This document shows positions 31,285-42,691 of a DNA stretch of 64,000 nt, one piece after another (positions within the stretch are counted from its first letter, which is position 1; each line of letters opens with the position of its first letter). Made by a program: the position numbers and the translations under genes. The notes beneath the pieces were generated by a model. It saw nothing but the letters and a program-made list of their open reading frames with translations, made no database searches and was not told where the DNA came from. Origin of the DNA: Brettanomyces bruxellensis (lineage: Eukaryota > Ascomycota > Pichiomycetes > Pichiales > Pichiaceae); assembly GCF_011074885.1 (NCBI RefSeq), contig NC_054682.1:186001-250000 (forward strand). The letters are read 5' to 3'.

Positions 31285-33716
31285 CTTTCTTCGAATAAAT
31301 TATCGATTAGAGAGGGTGTACCTTTTACAGTTCCTAAGAAGGCCTAACCTATTTTGATCGTAAATAAAGGCAAACGTTGCAAATTATACTAGAATAAAAG
31401 AAAATGTAGTCTATTAGTATAATGCTATGTTCTTCAAAACGATATTCTCTCAAGAGGGAGATGATATGGCTCAAAAATATAACATTGTCTCCGTTCTCGA
31501 AGACATAATTTCTGAATAATAGGAAGTACTGTTTTAAATTATTCATTATTGGCAGATATATTTTCTGAAAGATTAATCGATACTTTTGATGATCGGTACT
31601 TATTCGGAAAAAAATTCAATGGTCTAGGAAAGAATCCTGTTCGACTATCTGCTATGAAATTCAATCAGGCCGATGCCTGGCATTTAAGTGTGACCTTCTT
31701 TTGCAACTAGAAATCTCTTAGGTCTGTTAAATGTAGTTAATTTTTCGTATAATCCCTTATCTATAGAAGCCAAACTATCTAGACGGGCCAATGTATATTT
31801 TTCCGACTAAGCAGGACTACACAGAGAATTAGTATATTTAATTTAGTGTTCTTAATTAGGGATACAGTTTGAAATACTTATTGAAAAGCATAATTAGGTG
31901 TTGTTTGTAGTGAAATTTTCCTCACATCTGTTTTCGGAGCTTGACTCGTGCTCTTTGGATTTTTCTTTTGTTCCAGAAAGAAACATCTTTCACCGATGTA
32001 TTCTTTTGATGCCGATGACTATTACAGATGAACTCAACTGAAATAAAAGATTTATTTTGGGGGTAATGATGGCAAGTTACAAATTAAGAAGGTTTAACTT
32101 TGTAGTAATGCTAGACTCTATTATAGCCTCATCAAGACTACACTGTATTGATCTGTACCGAAGAAAGCCTCACCAAACAAACTTCCGCAATTTCTCTTTC
32201 ATTATTTCACCTTTGTTCTACTTTTACACATTCCTTACGTCACGTATTTTTTTAATGAAAAGTAAAGAATAAATAATGAGAAAGTTCATTATTCAAAGAA
32301 GTGTTACGCTATGATGTTTCTATTTGTGAACAAGTTTTTTAAAAACTTTATTACACTTCTGGAAATAAGAAAACTCGTTGCAAAGATATGGGTTATTGCA
32401 GCAATATTCTTGCAATAATTTCTATGCTGTATACTTCAAAAGTACCATGTTTATCCACTCTGTATAGTCATCACCTATCTGGATAGAGATGCACAATATT
32501 TTGCTTTCTTGTCAGGTTCAAGGATAGCATTTGTAGAGCGTGTTATTCATATTTTGTGTATGTTACACATAGTAAGAATATCTGATCAAACAAAATGAAT
32601 AATATCATCAAAAGTAAGTTTCTAACTATTGTGTCAAAAATCATAGATAGTACTTACTATTTTGCCACATGCATCATTTAAGCCCGTTTTTGTATCAATG
32701 AAGTATCTATCAAGAAGTTACATCGTATCATCAGGTTTGACCCTCATAATGAATAGTTATCATTAATATGTGAAGGTAGATCATGAAATAACATTCAATA
32801 GGATACCTGCCTCCTAATGAAGTAGGTGATAGTTTTTAAATTTGGCCAAAAGTGATGGGTTGACCCAAGATATGTTCGTATCTATTAAAAAACAAAACTA
32901 ACATTTTGTTGATACTCTATTTTGTCGTTAAGCTGGTAATGAACATATACTTTCCAAAAAATCTTGGCAATCAAGCTGCTGGCATCTATATGTCGAGGAT
33001 TTCATCTAAAAGTGGCAGCAGTTCGAACGGAAATGCAAAGAAATGCAATAAGCAGTCGCCAGACCCGCTTTAATTGTCTGCATTCAAAAGGTTGCGATAA
33101 GACAGAACAACATTCATAAAAGTTTCTTTTCAATAGCTTAGTGAAAAATTCGAATGTTAAAGGAGAGTGCCAGCATCAGAGTTTTTGAGGAATCGGCGTG
33201 TTAGCATATTTTGCAGTCAGCAATACAATTAATGATGTATTCAATTATGTGTGGAAAGTAGAGATAACGGGTATATTAAAGAGTTGGAAATGCATAGGCC
33301 GTTAGACTTCTTGTACAACCAACTCGTCGTGGGTTCATGGTAAAAAGTTGCACGTTCAAAGGAGCGAGCAAATAATGAGGCAAAGAAGGGATCATTACCG
33401 TATTCGAACACACCGTAATCGTTTTAAACGAAGTTACGGATACATTGTTAATTGAGGCAAAATATAGGTGGAATATTTAGGTGATTTAATTTTAAGTGTG
33501 ATGCCAATTACTTTATGAAGTTTCTCGTTATAACTAGTATATTGAATGTCTTTAAGGCTGGAGAAAGGAAAGGCATAAGTAAAATAAGAAAGAAGGCAAA
33601 ATGGGCTTAATAAAAAGGGGATATGCACATACTTAAAAGCTTTTATTCATTATGAGCGAGGCTTTCCTGGCATAAACAAGGCGGGTAGTTTTATGTAGAT
33701 GCAACTGTCGAGGTAT
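31285..33716. other. 2.4-kb region without genes
   Basis: This is where the integrase and 3' LTR of the minus-strand Ty3/gypsy element should lie, but neither could be recognised. Short open frames are featureless. Confidence 0.4.
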
Positions 33717-36673
33717 CTATTTCATTGGAGTTATCGATATCGGTGGACGGGAAAGATAGTCGGCAACAGTGTTTGTATTGCCCGGGATGTAGTCTATCCC
33801 AAGGCGATATGGAATCATTTCTTGAATCCAGTGAAGATATTTAGGATTTGGGTTATCGGATTTGAAGATACGCACAAGTGCTTTGTGATCGGTTTGCACT
33901 ACGATCTTTTGACCATTTGCAATGAAGTAATGAAATGCACGGGTCGCAAATAGAATAGCATAGAGTTCCTTATCGGTAATAGTCCAATTTAGCTGAGGTC
34001 GTTCAACTTCGAAGAACGGTAGGCGACAGGATACCAGTGCAAATCGTGTTTTTGCCAAAGAGCAGCACCAACAGCATAGCTGCTAGCATCAGTGGTTATC
34101 TTGATAGGTAGGTCATGTTGAAATGGATGAAGAGCAAAAAACTCGATTTCAATTTTGCGTAGTTGCTCGAAAGCAGCTTGGCATTCTAGTGTCCAATCAA
34201 ACCTAGCGCCACTTTTTAGAAGCTGTGCCAATGGGGGTGCAGTTAAACTGAGATTTCGATTGAAAGCAGACATATATGCAAGATGCCCAAGAAAATTTTG
34301 AACGTCCTTCTTAGTTTTTGGCGGGGAAATAGCTCGGATAGTCTGTATGGTGGATGATTGCGGGGTAACTTCGACACCACTGGAAGTAGCAGTAAAGGTG
34401 TAGCCAACCCAAGTAACAGTTGACTTAAAAAAGTTACATTTCTCAAAATCAAGGTGTAGACCATTTTCGGAAAGAAGGGAGCATACTTGATGAAGAGCTT
34501 TCTTGTGTGATTCAAAGTCAGGTGAAAACACAAGAATGTCATCAAGATAGCAGCGTGTAAATTCAGAAAAAGGAGACATAAGAGAAGTTATGAACCGACA
34601 AAAGAGCTCAGGGGCATTGCTTAAGCCTGTGGGTAAAACCTGCCAACAAAAATATCCAAATTTCGTATTAAACGTAGTAAGCGACTGGGTTATCGGGTCC
34701 AATCTTAGATGTTGATAGGCCTGCTTTAGACTAAGTGTAGAAAAAATAGAACCGTGAACTTCTCTTGTTAAAGTTTGGAAACTGTCAATCGACGAAGAAA
34801 GAGGCACCGTAATGTCATTGAGCTGACGATAATCAATAGTCATATGTGGCCTATTTGCTTGTCTGGTGATAAAGGAAACCGAATAAAGCTTTGTAGGTTG
34901 CACGGGAGCTATAAATTGAGCAGCAAGCAATCTACCTACTTCTTCGCACATAAACGAACTGTCCTCAAGAGTAAGCTGTGGTAATGGCCTAGAACGCCAA
35001 TTTGGGGAATCAACAGTGAGATCGAACCGATAGTCGGAATCTCGCCTTGGTGGAAGAGTCAACGGGCTGTCGGGATAAGAATGACGGAGTTTCGTGACAG
35101 CATCCACAATAAGCTGATCATTAATGCACGATAAAGCGGTGGTAGTGTATGTATCAGCATATTCCTTCGAGTATATGGATAAGAGATCAGGAAACTTTTT
35201 CCAAAAATTCAAACTAAGGTGCAATATGTCTGGGTTGGTAATGACTTCAAATACCTGTGAATGGATAATGTCGGGGTTATGAGGAAGACTGAAGTGCATA
35301 AGCGTTTTGCGAAGTGGTTTGGGAGAGTTCTTAGCAGATGAAGGAGAAGAATATTCAATAAATGTAAGGAAACCTAATTGGGAAACAAGGTTTTCACTGA
35401 TGAGTGAGGCTTCTGCACTAATGTCTATTGTTGCATCAAGAGTGAGTTGAGACGAGAAAGTCAACTTGACCTTCGCAAGAGGCTTGGAGCTTTGAATGCT
35501 GTCGATAGTGTGACATGAAACTTGTGGTTGTTTTGGCGATAATGTTGTTGTTGAGGAAGTTGACCGTGACTTAATTGGAACACTGTTAGAATGTAAGTTC
35601 AAGGGAGTTGTGCTGGATGAAGACGAAGAATTTTTAGACACAGATATATTCGAGTCTTCTGGAAGTTGTGAGTGCCAAAATGGATCCTTCTTGAAATCCA
35701 AAGGATGAACCCAGCGAGGGTGTTCCGGAGTTACAACGAAATACTTTTTCAATGATTGATCTTGTAAAGCATCGCAAAAGTCAGGGAAGTCAGGACATTT
35801 AGCACCTAACTGCATTATCAAATCAATTTGTGGTATACTCGCCATGGGGCCAAACATGCAAAGCTGAACGAACATCCCAGATGTAAAATCGACCAATGAA
35901 AGGTAGGGGAAACGAATTGCCACTTCAGAAAGAAATTGTTTAAATTTGGTTGGTGTTAAAATTGGATCGCCATGAAACACTTGCTGAACCTGATAAGCAA
36001 CTAATTGGTGAACACGAACTGGATGTAAGCGGTATGTAAGAATGAGTGACTTAACACGCGATGCTGTGACCGTAGGCTCATGTAATAATGATTCGAGTTC
36101 AATTGCAAGGTTTGACTGCCTTTGCCCTCTTTTTGCTCTGTGGAAGACATCAAAAGCGCTGGCAAAAGTCACCGAATTTATAACGTGAGTGCGTAGTGTT
36201 GGAAGAAGTTTGTTTAAAATCTCAGTACGTGACACAGAAAAGTTGAGCGATGGAATATCTGCTGAACCCTCAATAAGTTGTTTACCTGTTATTTTTTCAT
36301 AAGGAGAAACATTTCCAGTGCTTAGTAAGGGTTCAGAGTGAGCCTGCGCAAACGGTGATGAGCAGTACTGAGATGAAACATGGTTCGAAGGAAAAGTTTG
36401 ATCCGCTCTAAAGCCTGAGATATCTGCATTTGCAGAACCAATGTTAAGCGAATTGTGCACGGGTGACGGATATGTGGTAAATTGCCGATTCTGTTGTTGA
36501 TTGTTAACCGTGGAGCTGTTTAAAATTTCAGTTTTGATACGTTGGGAATTGTGTAGAAATCCATTGAGTCCACGCCAGAGTCTACGAAGGATCAAAAAAG
36601 CAATGTAAAGGACGATGACCTCTTGAAAAAGCGCTTCCAACAAAAGCTGTATAGAAACAGTTTCATAAAGCAT
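33717..36673 (-). mobile_element. Ty3/gypsy retroelement gag-pol, integrase missing, frameshift in RNase H
   Basis: One long frame (ATG at 36673, stop near 33989, 894 codons) encodes a gag-like part, a protease-like part and reverse transcriptase. The gag part has a hydrophobic N-terminus and an alpha-helical capsid-like region but no CCHC knuckle. A degenerate retropepsin motif around Asp417 reads DISA where DTGA or DSGA is usual. The reverse transcriptase has MTIDYRQLND, LPTGLSNAPELF and an intact catalytic YLDD at 709-712. RNase H starts in this frame (ITTDAS), is broken by a one-base deletion near 33995-34000, and continues in the next frame with TDKELYAI and QTDHKAL to the stop at 33717. 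Integrase is not found downstream, so the element is 3'-truncated. Confidence 0.85.
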
Positions 36674-36864
36674 GAATCAGGTAGAGATGATAATATATTG
36701 ATCAAAAAACTGTCGTATCTGTGATGAGATTAAAAGAATGTACATAGCTCGAAGAAGAACTGCACTGAAACGTAAATTCACATAAATAAGCAGCCGCAAA
36801 TAATTTGGGCAAGTTTGCCGTTTCGGAAAATACGGTCCAGGATTTTGCGCAAAGAAACACTTAG

Positions 36865-37168
36865 TGTTGGAAACTGCTTGTATTTAACTGAAAATAACCA
36901 ACGTTATACTTAATCTTGTATACTTTTAAGTCGTTTGTGTATGACAAAATCTTACAGCAAATCATCATATCTCTTATGAAATAAAGTGTGGGCTAATAAT
37001 ATGATATACTAACGTCCTTGAGTGAGATAACGTAGGATATATATCCCACGAAGACTTGAGTGACTCCTAAATACTTTTCAGGTAAGTTGTTCTTTTGAAT
37101 ACCTGCTAAGTGTAAGGTTTGAAGTTATGAGGCAGCATACTGAACAATATCTGGCAAAGGTTACAACA
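36865..37168 (-). mobile_element. probable 5' LTR of the Ty3/gypsy element
   Basis: Read on the minus strand, the segment begins TGTTGTAACC and ends TTTCCAACA, with TGTTG/CAACA termini. It contains a TATATA-type box and stops about 190 nt before the gag ATG. There is no second LTR for comparison, so the ends are inferred. Directly after it the internal sequence starts CTAAGTGT instead of a TGG-type tRNA primer site, and this octamer is complementary to ACACTTAG inside the LTR. Confidence 0.45.
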
Positions 37169-37768
37169 TTTAATTATTGTACAGACTGAAATCAAAGAAA
37201 ACTTTAGTCGCTGAGGAGCTTTATATTCATTACGTAATTGATAATGTTGTAGATTTATCGCTAGTAACTGCCCCACATGTATATTTTTCTCTTTAGCTCC
37301 ATACTAATTAGCGCCGTTTCTTAAAGAAATCGATTTCACACCTAAAACGAATAGCAGATAAGTCCTCGATCTATTCATGCGTGAGCGTATAATATTTTGC
37401 TTCCATTCTGAGGATACGCCTAGAAGGAAATATATTATTCTATCAATAGTTAATGTTATCAAAATTTCGAATAAGCTGTGTAAAACAACATTTAATATGC
37501 ATTTCATGACGTCATTTTCTGCGAAAATCGTGATCTCTGCGAAAACAAGAGCTGCATCATTTTATGGATTTGCAAGAAGGCCGTGCTAGAGATCTTTCTC
37601 AAGTTCTAGGCATAATATAATGGCTTGGCCTGTAAACCATAACATACGAGTTTCTACATTTTTACTTCGCCTAAGTCTGTTCTTTTAAATTTTTCATTTT
37701 TTGTACGATACTTAACGAACATGTATTTTAAACAGTTTTTAGTATATCCGCTCATCTCATCCAAGATA
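37169..37768. other. spacer downstream of first DHA2 transporter
   Basis: No gene is evident. Overlapping short frames on both strands (37304-37589) are without motifs. Confidence 0.4.
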
Positions 37769-39448
37769 CTAAGCGTCAACTTCATTTTTCTTTGGAATCT
37801 TCTTGTTAGACATAGCGACAGTCACAACCAATGATGACAAAGCAATTGCGAGTGAGAGCCAAAAAACATTTCTAATAGCTTTCAGCATTTGCTCCTTTAT
37901 AAGATCCCTGTCATGCTTTCCCAATTTACTTAGAAGACTTGTATTTAAAATTATTGAATCAATATTTTGTGTCTTTTCCTGAATCAAGGGTGCAATTTTC
38001 TTTATGTTTGACCGTAATGTTTCAGTGTAAATAGCACCAGCAATTTCAGAAAAAAGAGCGGCACCGGTACTTCTTCCAAAATTAAAGAGAGCTGTGGTTA
38101 AAATTGACGAGCCAGGGGTTTTTGGAGCGTTAAGCAATGCACTAAGTAGCGGACCTTGAAAGTTAAGCCCGGTTGCAATGCCAAGCAAAGCTTGGAAACC
38201 AATGGTGTATCCAATATTCTCTTTAATTTTGAATAGTTGCATTAGACCAACCGACACCGGTTGAATTATGACGGCTATAACGCAAATTTCTTTGATATGA
38301 CGGACTTTTTGTATAAAAATACCGCTAGCAAGTCCTGCTCCTGAACAAGCAACTGCAGCCGGAATTAATGACAAACCTGTATGAAATGAGTTGTGACCCG
38401 CAATATTTTCAAAATATATACTCAAGAATTGCATAACAACCAGTAGGCAGCTATAATTCATGGTAAATCCAATGAATGAAATAATAATTGTGGGTTTCAT
38501 AATAACATCTTTTGGAATAACCGGATACTTCGAGAATTTGAAGTTGTAAAGTAAGAAACCAGCCAACGTTACTCCTCCGATACTGAAGCAGCATATCACC
38601 TTTGCCGAGTTCCAAGAATCCGTTTGGCCAAATGATATGGCAATTAAAATTAGAACCAAAGAAACTATCATGAGAATGTTATCCAAGAAGTCTATGGTTT
38701 TAATATGGTCAACAAATGTACCCTTTGGTGGCTTTGTCTTGTATGAAAAAAGGAAAAAAGGAAATATAATACCACCACAGCATAAGTTTATGTAAAAGCA
38801 CCATCTCCATGTAACATATGTACCAAAAATACCTCCAATTATTGGTCCTAGAACAGATGCAACAACAAATGTTAAACTGAGTACTCCAAAAAGAATTGGT
38901 TTTTTGTCAATTGTTGTGATTTCTGTTGCGATAATCATAGTAAGACCTTGAACGCATGAACCACCAACTCCTTGTATGGCCCTTCCACCAATAAACATAT
39001 TCATAGAAGTGGAGATACCTGAAATAAGTGATCCTATTTCAAATAATATTATGCCACTAACCATTGTCCACTTTCTTCCAAAATTAATTGAAAGTCGGCC
39101 CCAGACTTGGGCAAAACAACCCATAGGCATCAAAAATGCTGCAGTAATCCATGTCATCTTGTTGAATTCGTGGAAATGATTAGATATGTTCGTCAAAACT
39201 GCAGCTGTTATCATTTGATCTAATGCAACCAAAAACATGCATAAGACAAGGGAAATTACGCAGAAATAGAACTTCGATCCGGTAAGGATATGATCTTCCC
39301 TAACGGTTCCGTCACCCGCATCACTCTCACGAAATTGTGACTGAATCTTATAACCGTCTTTGTGCTTGTTAAAGTCTGAGTTCACATCCACAATCTCTTT
39401 CTTGAAAGACGCTTCATCCAATGCCGAATTCGTGTCACTTGTCTCCAT
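37769..39448 (-). CDS. DHA2-family (14-TM) drug:H+ antiporter, module copy 1
   Basis: Major facilitator of 559 residues with a hydrophilic N-terminus and about 14 predicted helices, typical of the DHA2 group (Azr1/Sge1/Vba-like). Visible motifs are the TM1 signature ALDQMITAAVL, the loop GRLSINFGRKW, and antiporter motif C as GPIIGGIFGTYVTWRW with FYINLCCG after it. Likely role: proton-driven export of weak acids, drugs or dyes, or vacuolar transport of basic amino acids. The sequence does not decide. It is transcribed divergently from the Zn2Cys6 gene at 39926, and both have close paralogues at 42692 and 45024. The ATG at 39448 is a true start. Confidence 0.88.
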   Translation of the reverse strand: METSDTNSALDEASFKKEIVDVNSDFNKHKDGYKIQSQFRESDAGDGTVREDHILTGSKFYFCVISLVLCMFLVALDQMITAAVLTNISNHFHEFNKMTWITAAFLMPMGCFAQVWGRLSINFGRKWTMVSGIILFEIGSLISGISTSMNMFIGGRAIQGVGGSCVQGLTMIIATEITTIDKKPILFGVLSLTFVVASVLGPIIGGIFGTYVTWRWCFYINLCCGGIIFPFFLFSYKTKPPKGTFVDHIKTIDFLDNILMIVSLVLILIAISFGQTDSWNSAKVICCFSIGGVTLAGFLLYNFKFSKYPVIPKDVIMKPTIIISFIGFTMNYSCLLVVMQFLSIYFENIAGHNSFHTGLSLIPAAVACSGAGLASGIFIQKVRHIKEICVIAVIIQPVSVGLMQLFKIKENIGYTIGFQALLGIATGLNFQGPLLSALLNAPKTPGSSILTTALFNFGRSTGAALFSEIAGAIYTETLRSNIKKIAPLIQEKTQNIDSIILNTSLLSKLGKHDRDLIKEQMLKAIRNVFWLSLAIALSSLVVTVAMSNKKIPKKNEVDA

Positions 39449-39925
39449 CTTTATTTTATGTCTGTGGTCCTATAACAACGGAAATGTTTAACCAATCTTG
39501 CATATCAGCTATTCACTCATTTACTTATGTTTCAAATGATCATATTGTTTCTTTATATATTATAATACATCGACAAAAATATATTACTAATCCCATGCCT
39601 CCAAGACGTTCTCCGATAGAATCATGGATATCGGATCTCGGGTATAAGAATTGGGTTCCATTTCCATAGACTTGCATGTCCGAAATGATATCGGAGTAAA
39701 TTTCGGTTTTAAGAACACTCGGTAAAAGTATATTTTCACTTTTTTCCCCGAGTTTCTCTGTGTTCAAAAAGTCACCTTCGTTACAACCGAGCATATCGGA
39801 TTTCTAATTATCGGGGATACTATAAATACATCATGTTGTCCTCAAATTGGACATTTTCGTCCGATCATATTATTTTCCTTACTCTTATTATCCGACAATA
39901 GTAGTTTCAAGAACTTTTTGCTGGT
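39449..39925. promoter_or_regulatory. divergent promoter dense in CCGA/TCGG half-sites
   Basis: The 477-bp space between transporter and regulator carries at least eight CCGA or TCGG half-sites. They include TCCGA-N7-TCGGA (39679-39695), CCGAT-N12-ATCGG (39613-39634), CCGA at 39787, TCGGA at 39796, ATCGGG at 39810, CCGAT at 39861 and TCCGA at 39891. CGG triplets are the half-site of Zn2Cys6 regulators, so direct control by the adjacent factor is the simplest reading. TATATAT near 39550 and ACTATAAATA near 39823 could be the two TATA boxes. Confidence 0.55.
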
Positions 39926-42379
39926 ATGGTCGGAAATACCCTTTCAAAGGGTAAAAGAAGAAAAAGAAAATTCTTCTCCTGTTCTGAATGTCGGCGGATG
40001 AAGATTAAGTGCGATCGGAAATTGCCATGTTCACACTGTCTCAAAGCAAAATTAAAGTGTGAATACCTTCACCGCAGAAAGCAGGATGAAGAAGGAAGAT
40101 TGAGTTTGGCTAAGAATGCAGAAAACGCCAGCGATAAAACTGAATTGCCAATTTCAGTGCTACCCGCTCATCTTATCGATAAGCGGGTAAGTGTCTTGGA
40201 AGAGAAGTTTGAAACGCTTGCCTCACAACTGAAGGGAGATTGCTTTTCTAAAAGAAAAAGTGGAGACCAGCTGGCATTTCTTGACTGGAAACTTCCATAT
40301 TTGAAGTGTTACATGCTGGGGGCAAAGCCCTCCAGAACCATATTTATGGGTCCGCTATCCAGATATTGTTTACTCTCGAGGCCTTTGTTTAAATACATGA
40401 TGATAAGCATGAAGGATCTACTGGACATGGAAAGAAGGGAGTACAAGAAAAATCACAATGTTTCTATTCATCTTCACCTTTTACCTGATGGAACGCAAGA
40501 AGATGCACTAGTCGCCGATATTCAAAGATTAATATGTGTGAACTATTACGCATTCCAAGAGCGCTTAATTTTCTTTCAAAATCATCTCAACAACCTTTTG
40601 TACTCTGGATTTATCCCAATGGATACGGTTCATTCCTTATTTATGACAAGATTTCATGATCCGGATAATGATGGAAAAGCTCACTTTTTACAGCCAAGAA
40701 AGCCATATCTTTATGTTGATGTTGCTGTGGTAGTGTCAATTGTATACCTTGTCATCGTGTTTACTAGGTATAATTCATTTAATGAAAGCTTTCGTTGTAA
40801 GCCAGTTTTCAAGGAAGGGGAGCTCAGTACACTAGCATTCCGCTGTTTGAATATCTCTGATTTCAGAAGGAAGAAAACGCAGCTTGCTTTGATTTCGTTA
40901 CTTGTCTTGCGAAGTGCATTATTTGTTCATGATAACTTTGAAGGAGCCTCGGAAGATATGAATTCTTATCCAGTTTATCAGCTCTCCCTTGACATGTGTT
41001 ATCAGATGGGATTGCATCTTGATCCAAAGATTATTAGTGTCTATATGTTTAAGGAAAAGCTGGAGATGAAAAGACGAACAATGAAAACTGAGAAGGTGTT
41101 TTCGTTGTGGAACTACATGCTTGAAGAGGATGCCATCTACTCATCAGTAATTGGCTGTCCATTACTCATTAATTCAAAGTTCTGTTCCGGCTTTCGTAAG
41201 AACTCAAATTTCTTCTTCGACAATAAAAGAGAGCATGAGGTAAACCTTCTCAGAAAAATAGATGAAACTATTAATTCGTTGCAACTGATTTCATTGAATA
41301 ACCTTCTTGAACTCGTCAATGAGGTTTTGCTCTTTTGTTACGATCTACCTTCATCTATGTTTGAGGTAGCAAATAGCAGTTTTTCGGATCTCGACCAGCT
41401 CGCGTGTCTTTGCCGAATTAAGCTCACTTTCATGCAAATACTTCAATGCTTATCTAAGTCTGTGATAATGGGTATCAGCAATTCCTATGAGAAGAATCAT
41501 AATGCGATCAATAATCCAAAAACAATGGAAATATTAACGAATATTTCTCACGAAATGTATAGAATCTGTCTACTTGCTGCTGTTAGTACAATGCTGCAAA
41601 TTGAGCAAATTTGTAACGGTGAAAGTGTTTTTGGAAAAGAGCCCGATGGAATATACATTGTGTATTTTAGGGATATTTTTACACGGTCTATGACCCAATC
41701 AAGTGTTATCTGGTATTCGTATGTCCTTGCAAAAGTTTCTGGTTCTTCGGAAATTATAACCGAGCACAAGGATGATCCATTTTATCTTGATTCAAAGGAG
41801 AACGGCTCCGAGAAAACAGTCGATTTCACTTTAGAAAATGCCGAGAATGCACTGTTCCATAAATTCAAGGGCATAAATGGTGAACAACTTCAATGCTTTT
41901 ATGAGCAATCCATATCTATTCCAGAGATGATTATATTTTTATCGAAATTTTATTCCGCAGCCTGCAAGCATCATAGCATCAAAAATAGTATGGATTCTTT
42001 CTTAACTCTCAAAAGTGTTATCAATCTAGTCTGTACATTGGAGATCATCCAAGAATATAAAGAAAAGGTGGAAACAAAGGAAATGAAGTTTTCCGATATA
42101 ATGACTATGGCAAAGGAAAGGATCGAAAATAGCTTTACCTTAGGAAGGTTGGAGGATAACGTCGCCTTAAATAGGAATGATGATGTTCAAATGGAAAAAA
42201 TCTTTGACTCCTTATTTGTAAATAAGGATTGGGACATTCCATCCGAATTTGAAGTTCAAGATAATTCAATATTGGAACAACATGTAGCCATAGATGGCGG
42301 AGCATTCGTTCAAGAGCATGACTATGAGTTCAATGACCGTCAATGCTATCTAAATGATTTCAGTCATGAATCAAATTAG
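39926..42379 (+). CDS. Zn2Cys6 transcription factor, module copy 1
   Basis: Fungal binuclear zinc-cluster regulator of 817 residues. The basic start (KGKRRKRKFF) leads into the cluster at residues 19-45 with spacing C-x2-C-x6-C-x5-C-x2-C-x6-C, followed by a basic linker and a short coiled-coil-like segment. The large middle region is helical and conserved with the paralogue at 45024 (for example GFIPMDTVHS and NAFQE-like positions, DWKLP against DWKIP). The C-terminus is acidic, consistent with activation. It is divergent from its presumptive target, the DHA2 transporter. I could not assign it to a named S. cerevisiae factor. Confidence 0.88.
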   Translation: MVGNTLSKGKRRKRKFFSCSECRRMKIKCDRKLPCSHCLKAKLKCEYLHRRKQDEEGRLSLAKNAENASDKTELPISVLPAHLIDKRVSVLEEKFETLASQLKGDCFSKRKSGDQLAFLDWKLPYLKCYMLGAKPSRTIFMGPLSRYCLLSRPLFKYMMISMKDLLDMERREYKKNHNVSIHLHLLPDGTQEDALVADIQRLICVNYYAFQERLIFFQNHLNNLLYSGFIPMDTVHSLFMTRFHDPDNDGKAHFLQPRKPYLYVDVAVVVSIVYLVIVFTRYNSFNESFRCKPVFKEGELSTLAFRCLNISDFRRKKTQLALISLLVLRSALFVHDNFEGASEDMNSYPVYQLSLDMCYQMGLHLDPKIISVYMFKEKLEMKRRTMKTEKVFSLWNYMLEEDAIYSSVIGCPLLINSKFCSGFRKNSNFFFDNKREHEVNLLRKIDETINSLQLISLNNLLELVNEVLLFCYDLPSSMFEVANSSFSDLDQLACLCRIKLTFMQILQCLSKSVIMGISNSYEKNHNAINNPKTMEILTNISHEMYRICLLAAVSTMLQIEQICNGESVFGKEPDGIYIVYFRDIFTRSMTQSSVIWYSYVLAKVSGSSEIITEHKDDPFYLDSKENGSEKTVDFTLENAENALFHKFKGINGEQLQCFYEQSISIPEMIIFLSKFYSAACKHHSIKNSMDSFLTLKSVINLVCTLEIIQEYKEKVETKEMKFSDIMTMAKERIENSFTLGRLEDNVALNRNDDVQMEKIFDSLFVNKDWDIPSEFEVQDNSILEQHVAIDGGAFVQEHDYEFNDRQCYLNDFSHESN

Positions 42380-42691
42380 ATTTCACGCAAATTCTGAACA
42401 TGTGATTAATTAAAATACTTATATAGTTCAGGTATCACCATTAAACAACTGGGTCTGCTTTAAGCACTGTGTCATCTTTTAATATCCTGCTGAGGTTTTC
42501 GAATAATTACCAATCTAAGAAAGTAATTTATTGAAGTTCCCTTCAGATGACGAATCTACAAGAATGCTGAGGAGCACTATCATTTGCAGTGAAATTGATT
42601 TTAAATACTTCCAAAAAAAATAGCTTACTTACTGATTCTTTTTTTCAAAAATAAAATTATTTCTGTGTTGATATACGTTTTTTCCATGTGC
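42380..42691. other. convergent spacer between the two modules
   Basis: The 312 bp separate the stop of the first regulator from the stop of the second transporter. No feature beyond A/T tracts usable for 3' end formation. Confidence 0.4.
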
